The notes below the pieces were generated by a model, which made no database searches, was not told where the DNA came from, and saw only the letters and a list, made by a program, of their open reading frames with translations. Below are positions 31,858 to 38,779 of a stretch of 64,000 bases of DNA, one piece after another. The position numbers and the translations under genes are program-made. Source of the stretch: Weimeria sp002480925. GTDB lineage: Bacteria > Bacillota > Clostridia > Lachnospirales > Lachnospiraceae. Where the stretch lies: contig NZ_JBQHVU010000005.1 in assembly GCF_052064335.1 (NCBI RefSeq), positions 1 to 64,000 on the forward strand. Direction: 5' to 3'. Position 1 is the first letter of the stretch; each line of letters starts with the position of its first letter.

Positions 31858-33486
31858 GTGCAGAAGGAATATTTGGGAAAGGCTGTTTTCACAGGAATAG
31901 CCATAGGAAAGATAAGCGTCTATCACAAGAAGGATTCAGTTGTAAAAAGGGAGAGGACGGATGACCCCGAGAAGGAGATAAAGCGTTATCACGAGGCCAG
32001 CGAGGAAGCCAAAAGGGAGCTTGCCGCTCTTTATGACAAGGCCTTAAAGGAGGTCGGACAGGCAAATGCAGCCGTATTTGAGGTGCACCAGATGATGCTT
32101 GACGACCTCGATTATCAGGAGTCAGTCGAGAATATCATCCGTACCCAGAATGTAAATGCAGAGTTTGCAGTGGCTACGACCGGGGACAATTTCTCTGAGA
32201 TGTTTGCCAATATGGACGATGATTATATGAGAGGAAGGGCAGCTGACGTCAAGGATATCTCGAACAGGGTCGTAGGTATCCTTTCAGGGACAGGCGGATC
32301 AGGCTTTACTGCAAAGGAGCCTTCTATCCTGCTTGCTGATGATCTGGCCCCGTCGGAGACAGTCCAGCTTGACAAGTCACTTGTCCTCTCATTTGTGACA
32401 AGGCATGGCTCTACGAATTCTCATACGGCCATTCTGGCACGTACTATGAATATACCTGCTCTAATAGGCGTGGATTTCATAGAGGATGATATGGAGGGAC
32501 ATACTGGTATAGTTGACGGATATACAGGAAGGTTCATTGTAGACCCTGATCAGGATGTCCTTAAGGAATATCAGGATAAGAAAAAACAGGAGGAGGAGAA
32601 GCGGAGGCTTCTTCTGGAGCTTAAAGGCAAGGAGAATATCACTAAGGACGGAGTGAAGATCAATGTCTTTGCCAATATCGGCTCGGTAAAGGATGTGGCT
32701 GATGTGCTGGCAAATGATGCCGGCGGTATAGGACTGTTCAGGAGTGAGTTCCTATATCTGGGCTGCGATGATTATCCATCCGAGGAGGAACAGTTCAAGG
32801 CCTATAAGACAGTCGCAGAGAACATGGCTGGGAAAAAGGTGATAATCAGGACTCTTGATATAGGGGCAGACAAGCAGGTCGATTATTTCCACCTGGATCA
32901 CGAGGACAATCCTGCCATGGGCTTTCGTGCCATAAGGATCTGCCTGAAGAGACCGGAAATCTTCAAGACCCAGCTTCGTGCTCTTTACAGAGCAAGCTAT
33001 TACGGTAATATCTCCATAATGTTCCCTATGATAATCTCGGTCGATGAGGTGAGGAGGATAAAGGAGATAATAGCCGAGGTAAAGAAGGAGCTTGACCAGC
33101 AGAATCTCCCTTATAAGGACTGCGAGCTGGGTGTCATGATCGAGACGCCTGCTGCTGTCTGGATGTCAGGAGAGCTTGCCAGGGAGGTCGACTTCTTCTC
33201 CATAGGTACAAATGATCTGACGCAGTATACCCTTGCCTGTGACAGGCAGAATCCTAACCTTGAGGACTTCTCGGATACGCATCATCCGGCTGTATTAAGA
33301 GAGATAGAATACACTATAAAGAAGGGGCACGAGGGAGGAGCCTGGGTAGGTATCTGCGGTGAGCTCGGAGCTGACACCTCACTTACCGAGACATTCCTTC
33401 GGATGGGAGTTGATGAACTTTCGGTATCTCCATCCAGAGTGCTTGCGGTAAGAGATGCGATCAGGAAGACGGATCTGTCCAGATGA
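31858..33486 (+). CDS. ptsI: PTS enzyme I (phosphoenolpyruvate-protein phosphotransferase)
   Basis: 542 aa. It takes phosphate from PEP and passes it to HPr. The active-site His is in GSTNSHTAILARTMNIPALIG. The PEP-binding barrel shows GIGLFRSEFLYL, GFRAIRICL, the GTNDLTQYTLACDRQNP motif and GICGELGADTSL. The start is GTG, with GAGAGGT 8 nt upstream. No other PTS permease besides FruA is in the window. Confidence 0.96.
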   Translation: MQKEYLGKAVFTGIAIGKISVYHKKDSVVKRERTDDPEKEIKRYHEASEEAKRELAALYDKALKEVGQANAAVFEVHQMMLDDLDYQESVENIIRTQNVNAEFAVATTGDNFSEMFANMDDDYMRGRAADVKDISNRVVGILSGTGGSGFTAKEPSILLADDLAPSETVQLDKSLVLSFVTRHGSTNSHTAILARTMNIPALIGVDFIEDDMEGHTGIVDGYTGRFIVDPDQDVLKEYQDKKKQEEEKRRLLLELKGKENITKDGVKINVFANIGSVKDVADVLANDAGGIGLFRSEFLYLGCDDYPSEEEQFKAYKTVAENMAGKKVIIRTLDIGADKQVDYFHLDHEDNPAMGFRAIRICLKRPEIFKTQLRALYRASYYGNISIMFPMIISVDEVRRIKEIIAEVKKELDQQNLPYKDCELGVMIETPAAVWMSGELAREVDFFSIGTNDLTQYTLACDRQNPNLEDFSDTHHPAVLREIEYTIKKGHEGGAWVGICGELGADTSLTETFLRMGVDELSVSPSRVLAVRDAIRKTDLSR

Positions 33487-33565
33487 GCCCTCTTTACAAA
33501 ATTACCCTTTTCCTGTATAGTAAAGATTGCGGCAAAAACGCAATTAAGTTAAGAGAAAGGTTTTT

Positions 33566-34762
33566 ATGGACGTTCCGTTAGAATGTATTGGTCGATTGTA
33601 TCAGAAAGTGGCTGGGAGGCGAATAAGCCACATAAGTGAGAGGTTCCCGGAAAGGATCGAGGGCGTGGATTCATTGTTCTCGATCCCTGATGTGCTTGAT
33701 CGGCACGAGGTTGACAGACCTCTTATAGTCACGGATCCGCTTGTTTCAAAAAGCTCCTTTTTCGAGAGCTTCATAAATGACAGGGAGACAGGATACGTCG
33801 TATATCACTGGGTCAAGAAGGATCCTACCATATCACAGGCAGAGGAGATAGCGGAGTTCTATCAGAAGAATGACTGCGACTCCTTTATCGCTATCGGCGG
33901 AGGAAGCGCCATGGATGCTGCAAAGGGAGCAGCAGCGGCACTGGCAAGACCGGGTAAGCGGCTTTCTGATATGAGAGGCATGAACAGGGTCAGGCATGAT
34001 ACTCCGTTCTTTATAGCGGTGCCTACTACAGCCGGATCAGGCTCTGAGACTACAGGCATGACAGCTCTTGGTGAGAGCACGACAGGCTACAAGATCACGA
34101 TCAATGATCCTCATCTCATGCCTGATGTGGCGGTTCTTGATCCTTCGCTTCTCATAAGTCTGCCTAAGGAGGAGACAGCCTATTCAGGAATGGATGCTCT
34201 TTCCCATGCAATCGAGAGCTATATGAATACGCCGTTTCATCTCGATAATACCGCAGAGGACTGTGAAGACGCAGTAGAGGGAATAATGGACGCCCTTCCC
34301 AAGGCCTTCGAGGACGGAGAGGATCTGGCTGCAAGAGAGGAGATGCTTATAGCATCTTTTACTGCAGGAAGAGCTCTGTCGGCAAGCGGGATCGGAAATA
34401 TCCATGCTATTTCCCATGCGGTAGGAGGAGCATTGTCTCTTCCGCATGGACTTGTCTGTGCGGTGGTAATGCCATATGTGCTTAGAGAGTACGGATCAGT
34501 AGCGGTACCATATCTCGCCAAGCTTGCTTCTATATGTGATATAGAAAAGGACGGCACCAGACAGGAACGGGCCATAGGTCTTATTGATACTATTCTTGAC
34601 ATGAACGAGGAGATGGGTATCCCGAAGCATCTTGAAATTGATGAGGCGGATATACCAAGACTCGCGGCATTTGCTTACAGGGAGGTCAATCCCTGGTATC
34701 CGGTGCCGGTCAAGTTTGACAAAAAGAGATTTGCAAAGATTTTAAGGCTTGTAAGAGCCTGA
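33566..34762 (+). CDS. iron-containing alcohol dehydrogenase
   Basis: 398 aa, group III Fe-dependent alcohol dehydrogenase. The NAD(P) site is IAIGGGSAMDAAKGAA. The fold's threonine-rich motif PTTAGSGSETTG follows. Metal ligands are in AVLDP (Asp), DALSHAIES (His), NIHAISHAVGG (His) and LSLPHG (His). It probably reduces an aldehyde in fermentation, with physiological substrate open. The extra N-terminal 30 residues and FSIPDVLDRHEVDRPLIVTD are unremarkable. A -10-like TATAGT at 33516 may drive it. Confidence 0.9.
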   Translation: MDVPLECIGRLYQKVAGRRISHISERFPERIEGVDSLFSIPDVLDRHEVDRPLIVTDPLVSKSSFFESFINDRETGYVVYHWVKKDPTISQAEEIAEFYQKNDCDSFIAIGGGSAMDAAKGAAAALARPGKRLSDMRGMNRVRHDTPFFIAVPTTAGSGSETTGMTALGESTTGYKITINDPHLMPDVAVLDPSLLISLPKEETAYSGMDALSHAIESYMNTPFHLDNTAEDCEDAVEGIMDALPKAFEDGEDLAAREEMLIASFTAGRALSASGIGNIHAISHAVGGALSLPHGLVCAVVMPYVLREYGSVAVPYLAKLASICDIEKDGTRQERAIGLIDTILDMNEEMGIPKHLEIDEADIPRLAAFAYREVNPWYPVPVKFDKKRFAKILRLVRA

Positions 34763-34797
34763 TACAATGAGAGCGAGGTGACACCTTCATGGAATCG

Positions 34798-34810
34798 GAT
34801 AATCATTATC
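34798..34810. promoter_or_regulatory. Fur-like box upstream of corA
   Basis: GATAATCATTATC is a perfect 6-1-6 inverted repeat of the hexamer used in classical Fur boxes. It lies 46 bp before the CorA start, upstream of a possible -10 (TATACA, 34819-34824), where binding would block transcription. Confidence 0.5.
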
Positions 34811-34834
34811 GAGCGATGTATACAGATTTGAAAA

Positions 34835-34853
34835 TGACATGGAGGAAATGTCA
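34835..34853 (+). promoter_or_regulatory. hairpin presenting the corA ribosome binding site in its loop
   Basis: TGACAT (34835-34840) and ATGTCA (34848-34853) are perfect complements, and the 7-nt loop is GGAGGAA, the Shine-Dalgarno sequence of corA, whose ATG is at 34856. Confidence 0.5.
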
Positions 34854-34855
34854 CT

Positions 34856-35800
34856 ATGTTAGATATATACAGGACCGACGATGCTGTAATACATGAAAGC
34901 GATCGTTTTGAGCCCGGCTGCTGGATCAAGCTGACCGCGCCATCTGCCGACGAGTGCGAGGAGGTGGCCACAAAATTTAAAATGGATATAGATGATGTCA
35001 GGGCGGCGCTCGATGAGGAGGAAAGCTCCAGAATCAGTGTTGAGGATGACTATACCCTTATACTTATCGATATCCCTACAGCAGAAGAAAGAAACAGCCG
35101 CCATACATATACGACTATACCGCTTGGCATCCTTTTACGGGATGATCTGATAATGACCGTATGCAACGAGGAGACATCTGTCCTCCGGTCCTTTATAGAC
35201 CACAGGGTAAGAGAGTTCTCGACAAAGAAGCAGATGAGGTTTACATATCAGATCCTCTACAATACCAGCATGGTCTATCAGTCGCTTCTGCGAACTATCG
35301 ACAGACAGCGTACAGAGATAGAGGAGAGGATAAACGGCGATCGTACAGAGGATGGAGATCTGGTGGATCTGCATGAGCTCGAGTCCAACCTCGTTTACTT
35401 TGCGACATCACTGCGTGCCAACAATCTCGTTGTCGACAGGCTGACCAGATATACAAAGATCAGGCAGTATGACGAGGATGAGGATATACTTGAGGACGTG
35501 ATAGTCGAGACCAAGCAGGCTATAGAGATGACATCCATCTACCGTGATATAATAAACGGTACCAGGGATCTGATAAGCACCCTGATCAATAACCGTCTGA
35601 ATAACGCGATGAAATATCTTGCGGCAATAACGATCGTTCTATCAGTTCCTACTATCATAGGAGGACTCTGGGGGATGAATGTCGATGCCAGATGGATGCC
35701 CTTTTCGCATACGCCGTTTGGATTCGCTATACTTTGTCTGCTTACTCTTATCATAAGCATAATAACAGCAATAGTACTAAAGAGAAGAAAGATGCTTTAG
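34856..35800 (+). CDS. corA: CorA family divalent metal ion transporter
   Basis: 314-aa pentameric channel for Mg2+ or a related divalent ion. A large N-terminal cytoplasmic domain ends in a long helix. Two C-terminal transmembrane helices follow, the first ending in the signature GLWGMNVDARW (Gly-Met-Asn selectivity loop), the second near residues 288-308. The tail KRRKML is basic. Substrate beyond divalent metal is not certain: the Fur-like box upstream raises the possibility of iron, manganese or cobalt. It is followed after 12 bp by a glycosyltransferase gene. Confidence 0.92.
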   Translation: MLDIYRTDDAVIHESDRFEPGCWIKLTAPSADECEEVATKFKMDIDDVRAALDEEESSRISVEDDYTLILIDIPTAEERNSRHTYTTIPLGILLRDDLIMTVCNEETSVLRSFIDHRVREFSTKKQMRFTYQILYNTSMVYQSLLRTIDRQRTEIEERINGDRTEDGDLVDLHELESNLVYFATSLRANNLVVDRLTRYTKIRQYDEDEDILEDVIVETKQAIEMTSIYRDIINGTRDLISTLINNRLNNAMKYLAAITIVLSVPTIIGGLWGMNVDARWMPFSHTPFGFAILCLLTLIISIITAIVLKRRKML

Positions 35801-35812
35801 GAAAGGAGAGAA

Positions 35813-36829
35813 ATGAAGATCTTAAGCTTCTGTGTACCATGCTATAATTCGTACACATTCATGAGAAAATGTATTGACTCGCTTCTGCCAGGAGGAGAGG
35901 ATGTAGAGATCCTTATCATTGATGATGGCTCTACGGACAGGACAGGAGAGCTTGCTGACTCCTATCAGAAGGCCTATCCGGGCATAGTAAGAGCGATTCA
36001 TCAGGAAAACGGAGGCCATGGTGCAGCCGTGAATACAGGTATCCGCGAGGCAAAGGGACTTTATTTCAAGGTAGTGGATTCTGATGACTGGGTGGACAGG
36101 GATGCCTATCTTCAGATCCTTGATACATTAAGACGTTTCTCTGAGATGGAGAAGCCGGTCGATATGCACCTGTCCAATTTCGTCTATGAGAAGCTGTCTA
36201 CAGGTCATCAGAGAAGGATGCTGCTTTCACCTCTTTTCCCGGAGAATCAGATAATAGGCTGGGACGGGATGAAGAGAAATATCAAGGGCTTTTCTATCCT
36301 GATGCATTCTGTGATCTACCGTACAGGCCTGCTGCATGACTGCGGTCTCAAGCTTCCTTTGCATACCTTCTATGTAGACAACCTTTATGTCTATATACCG
36401 CTTATCCATGTAAAGACCCTTTACTACGAGAATGTAAGCTTCTACAGATACTACATAGGCCGCGAGGGTCAGTCAGTGGCTGAGCAGACGATGATAAAGA
36501 GGATAGACCAGCAGCTTCGGGTCAATTATGCTATGATAGACGCAGTAGACCCGTGGCAGGTAGAGGAGCCTCATCTGAGGAAGTATCTTCTGTCATATCT
36601 GGAATCAGTGACAGTGGTCTCCACATCGATCGGATATCTGTCAAAGGATCCTGTGAACTATAAGAAGATAGATGACCTCTGGAAATATATCTACGATCAC
36701 GACAGGAGGACCTATCATCAGCTCAGATACGGAGTCCTGGGCTTTGCGATGAGGTTTAAGGGAGCGGCTGGCAAGAGGTTAGGGATCTTTTTCTATCATC
36801 TGGCCCAGAGATTCATTGGATTCAACTAA
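35813..36829 (+). CDS. glycosyltransferase family 2 protein
   Basis: 338 aa. The N-terminal GT-A domain has FCVPCYNS, the nucleotide-sugar motif LIIDDGSTDRTGEL, ENGGHGAAVNTGI and the metal-binding DSDDWVD. It is inverting by family rule and probably adds a sugar to a cell-surface polymer or lipid. No membrane helix is seen, so it is cytosolic or peripheral. GGAAAGGAG precedes the ATG. It lies 12 bp downstream of corA, likely on the same transcript but without obvious functional linkage. Confidence 0.9.
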   Translation: MKILSFCVPCYNSYTFMRKCIDSLLPGGEDVEILIIDDGSTDRTGELADSYQKAYPGIVRAIHQENGGHGAAVNTGIREAKGLYFKVVDSDDWVDRDAYLQILDTLRRFSEMEKPVDMHLSNFVYEKLSTGHQRRMLLSPLFPENQIIGWDGMKRNIKGFSILMHSVIYRTGLLHDCGLKLPLHTFYVDNLYVYIPLIHVKTLYYENVSFYRYYIGREGQSVAEQTMIKRIDQQLRVNYAMIDAVDPWQVEEPHLRKYLLSYLESVTVVSTSIGYLSKDPVNYKKIDDLWKYIYDHDRRTYHQLRYGVLGFAMRFKGAAGKRLGIFFYHLAQRFIGFN

Positions 36830-36834
36830 GGGGA

Positions 36835-36863
36835 TTGACAAAGTTTTAACAGACTTGTATTAT
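36835..36863 (+). promoter_or_regulatory. promoter of the crotonase gene
   Basis: TTGACA (36835-36840), a 17-bp spacer and TATTAT (36858-36863). Transcription should begin near 36870, exactly at the left end of the structured leader. Confidence 0.8.
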
Positions 36864-36869
36864 GAACGG

Positions 36870-36977
36870 AGGAGGACGGGGCAGATCCTGTCCCATTCCA
36901 AAGCCTTGATGAAGACAAGAGGGACGGTTCCTATGTCTTCGAAAAAATAAGTTAAAAGGACAGGAGACCGTCCTCCT
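36870..36977 (+). promoter_or_regulatory. structured 5' leader / palindromic element before crt
   Basis: A 10-bp closing stem (36870-36879 with 36968-36977), an 8-bp second stem TCCTGTCC/GGACAGGA (36886-36893 with 36958-36965) and an inner hairpin GAAGACA/TGTCTTC (36911-36917 with 36934-36940) form one elongated structure of 108 nt. The left arm can instead fold locally (GGGGCAG-ATC-CTGTCCC). The GGAGG ribosome binding site of crt follows immediately. It may be a regulatory RNA leader or a REP-like insertion. Confidence 0.6.
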
Positions 36978-36994
36978 GCCTTTTGGAGGAAAAA

Positions 36995-37822
36995 ATGTCT
37001 GATTACAAGAATCTGAAAATCGAACAGGATGGCGCAACAGCAGTGCTTTCCATCTGCAGACCAAAGGCTCTCAACGCTCTGAATTCAGAGACTATCGATG
37101 AGCTTAACGACGCCCTGACTGAGATCGAGGCAAATGACGAGATCAAGGTCCTTATCCTTACAGGCGGTCCTTGCTTCAACAAGAAGCTCGGTGGAGACGA
37201 TCCTTACCGTTCATTTGTAGCAGGTGCAGACATCTCCGAGATGTATGGATTTGATGCTCCGGCAGCAAGGAAGTTCGGAATGAAGGCAAGTGTTCCTTTC
37301 TTCAAGCTTATGAACATGAGACAGGTTACTATCGCTGCTGTAAACGGATTCGCTCTTGGCGGCGGCTGTGAGATCTCAATGGCCTGTGATATCAGGATCG
37401 CTTCAGAGAACGCTATTTTCGGACAGCCTGAGTGCGGACTCGGTATTATCCCGGGATTCGGCGGCACACAGAGACTTGCAAGGCTTGTTGGAATGGGAAG
37501 AGCCAAGGAGATGATCTTCACCTGCGAGAATATCAAGGCAGATGAGGCATACAGGATCGGCCTTGTAAATAAGGTAGTTCCTAAGGAAGAGCTTATGCCG
37601 GCTGCAAAGGCAATGGCAGAGAAGATCGAGGCAAATGCTTCATATGCTGTATCAGTAGCAAAGGCTGCTATAAACAACGGCTATGATATGGATATCAAGA
37701 ATGCAGTTGAGCTCGAGGCAAATCTCTTCGGTGTAGTAAATGATACTCACGATAAGAAGGAGGGCATGGGAGCCTTCTTAAAGATCGACGGAAAGACAGA
37801 CAAGAACTTTACAGATTTCTGA
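36995..37822 (+). CDS. crt: enoyl-CoA hydratase / crotonase
   Basis: 275 aa. It hydrates crotonyl-CoA reversibly in butyrate fermentation or beta-oxidation. Both catalytic Glu residues are present, in FGQPECGLG and in AKEMIFT. The oxyanion segments are FVAGADISEM and FALGGGCEIS. Compared with the clostridial Crt family there is an extra loop of about 12 residues (59-71, PCFNKKLGGDDPY) just before FVAGADISEM. ATG 36995 has GGAGG at 6 nt; TTG 36983 is within the ribosome binding site region. It is not next to bcd, etf or hbd genes here, and has its own promoter, leader and terminator. Confidence 0.9.
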   Translation: MSDYKNLKIEQDGATAVLSICRPKALNALNSETIDELNDALTEIEANDEIKVLILTGGPCFNKKLGGDDPYRSFVAGADISEMYGFDAPAARKFGMKASVPFFKLMNMRQVTIAAVNGFALGGGCEISMACDIRIASENAIFGQPECGLGIIPGFGGTQRLARLVGMGRAKEMIFTCENIKADEAYRIGLVNKVVPKEELMPAAKAMAEKIEANASYAVSVAKAAINNGYDMDIKNAVELEANLFGVVNDTHDKKEGMGAFLKIDGKTDKNFTDF

Positions 37823-37851
37823 TATAAATGGTGATATAGCCCTTATGTATC

Positions 37852-37881
37852 CCCGGCGCCATTGACGCCGGGTGATTTTTT
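37852..37881 (+). terminator. terminator after crt
   Basis: CCCGGCG (37852-37858) pairs with CGCCGGG (37866-37872), followed by TGATTTTTTA. Confidence 0.8.
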
Positions 37882-37891
37882 AGGAGGAAAA

Positions 37892-38413
37892 ATGGCAAAG
37901 AATCCAGTAGTTACAATAAAGATGAGCGACGGAGCCGTAATGAAGGCTGAGCTCTACCCAGAGATCGCTCCGAACACAGTTAATAATTTTATAAGCCTTA
38001 TAAATCACGGCTTCTATGACGGAGTGGGCTTTCACAGGGTGATAGAGGGCTTCATGATACAGGGAGGAGATCCTGACGGAAACGGTACAGGGGGCCCTGG
38101 ATATTCTATTAAGGGAGAGTTTGCCTCAAATGGCTTTAAAAATGATCTGAAGCACACAGCAGGTGTCCTTTCAATGGCTAGGACAATGGATCCGGATTCC
38201 GCCGGAAGCCAGTTCTTTATCATGCATAAGGATGCTCCGCATCTCGATGGAGAATATGCAGCCTTCGGTAAGATAATCGAGGGCATGGATGTGGTAAATA
38301 AGATAGCAGAAACAGAGACCGACTGGTCAGACAGTCCATTGGAGCCACAGGTCATGGAGGAGGTCACAGTAGAGACCTTTGGCCAGACCTATCCTGAGCC
38401 AGAAGAGGTATGA
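37892..38413 (+). CDS. cyclophilin-type peptidyl-prolyl cis-trans isomerase
   Basis: 173-aa cytosolic foldase without signal peptide. Active-site landmarks are FHRVIEGFMIQGGDPDGNG, SMARTMDPDSAGSQFFIM and FGKIIEGMDVV. TAGGAGGA lies just before the ATG at 37892; the longer reading from 37862 runs through the terminator hairpin and is rejected. It overlaps the next gene by 4 bp. Confidence 0.95.
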   Translation: MAKNPVVTIKMSDGAVMKAELYPEIAPNTVNNFISLINHGFYDGVGFHRVIEGFMIQGGDPDGNGTGGPGYSIKGEFASNGFKNDLKHTAGVLSMARTMDPDSAGSQFFIMHKDAPHLDGEYAAFGKIIEGMDVVNKIAETETDWSDSPLEPQVMEEVTVETFGQTYPEPEEV

Positions 38414-38778
38414 GGGCAGCTTTTCTATGCATATTCCATGAGGTGACCGGCCTTTACTGTCCGGGCTGCGGAGGGACAAGAGCACTACGCTTCCTTCTGC
38501 ACGGCCATCCCCTGCTTTCGCTATGGTATCATCCTCTAGTGATCTATGGCGTTTTTCTTATCATCTATTACTGCATAAGGGCAGTCACGGCCCTTATTGC
38601 AAAAGAAAACAGCTCGTCCGGGTCCGGAGGAGCTGTAGTAAGAGCAATAGCTTTGCTTGACAGAAAGCAAAAGCTTCATAGGGATGCTCCCCTCTGGGGA
38701 GCGCTTGTCCTGCTTGTTATAAACTGCATATTAAAGAATGCTATCCTGCTGATCGCCGGAGTGGATCCACTGCCATAG
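38410..38778 (+). CDS. DUF2752 family membrane protein
   Basis: 122 aa. The family hallmark GLYCPGCGGTRAL is near the N-terminus, followed by FLLHGHPLLSLWYHP and two or three transmembrane helices. Function is unknown; the two Cys residues could bind metal or act in redox. It is translationally coupled to the cyclophilin gene (ATGA overlap) and converges on tex, with one base between stops. Confidence 0.88.
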   Translation: MRAAFLCIFHEVTGLYCPGCGGTRALRFLLHGHPLLSLWYHPLVIYGVFLIIYYCIRAVTALIAKENSSSGSGGAVVRAIALLDRKQKLHRDAPLWGALVLLVINCILKNAILLIAGVDPLP

Positions 38779-38779
38779 A

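Noticed and set aside
36979..36994. Upstream TTG start at 36983 for the crotonase
   Set aside because: It lies inside the ribosome binding site segment; ATG 36995 has proper spacing.
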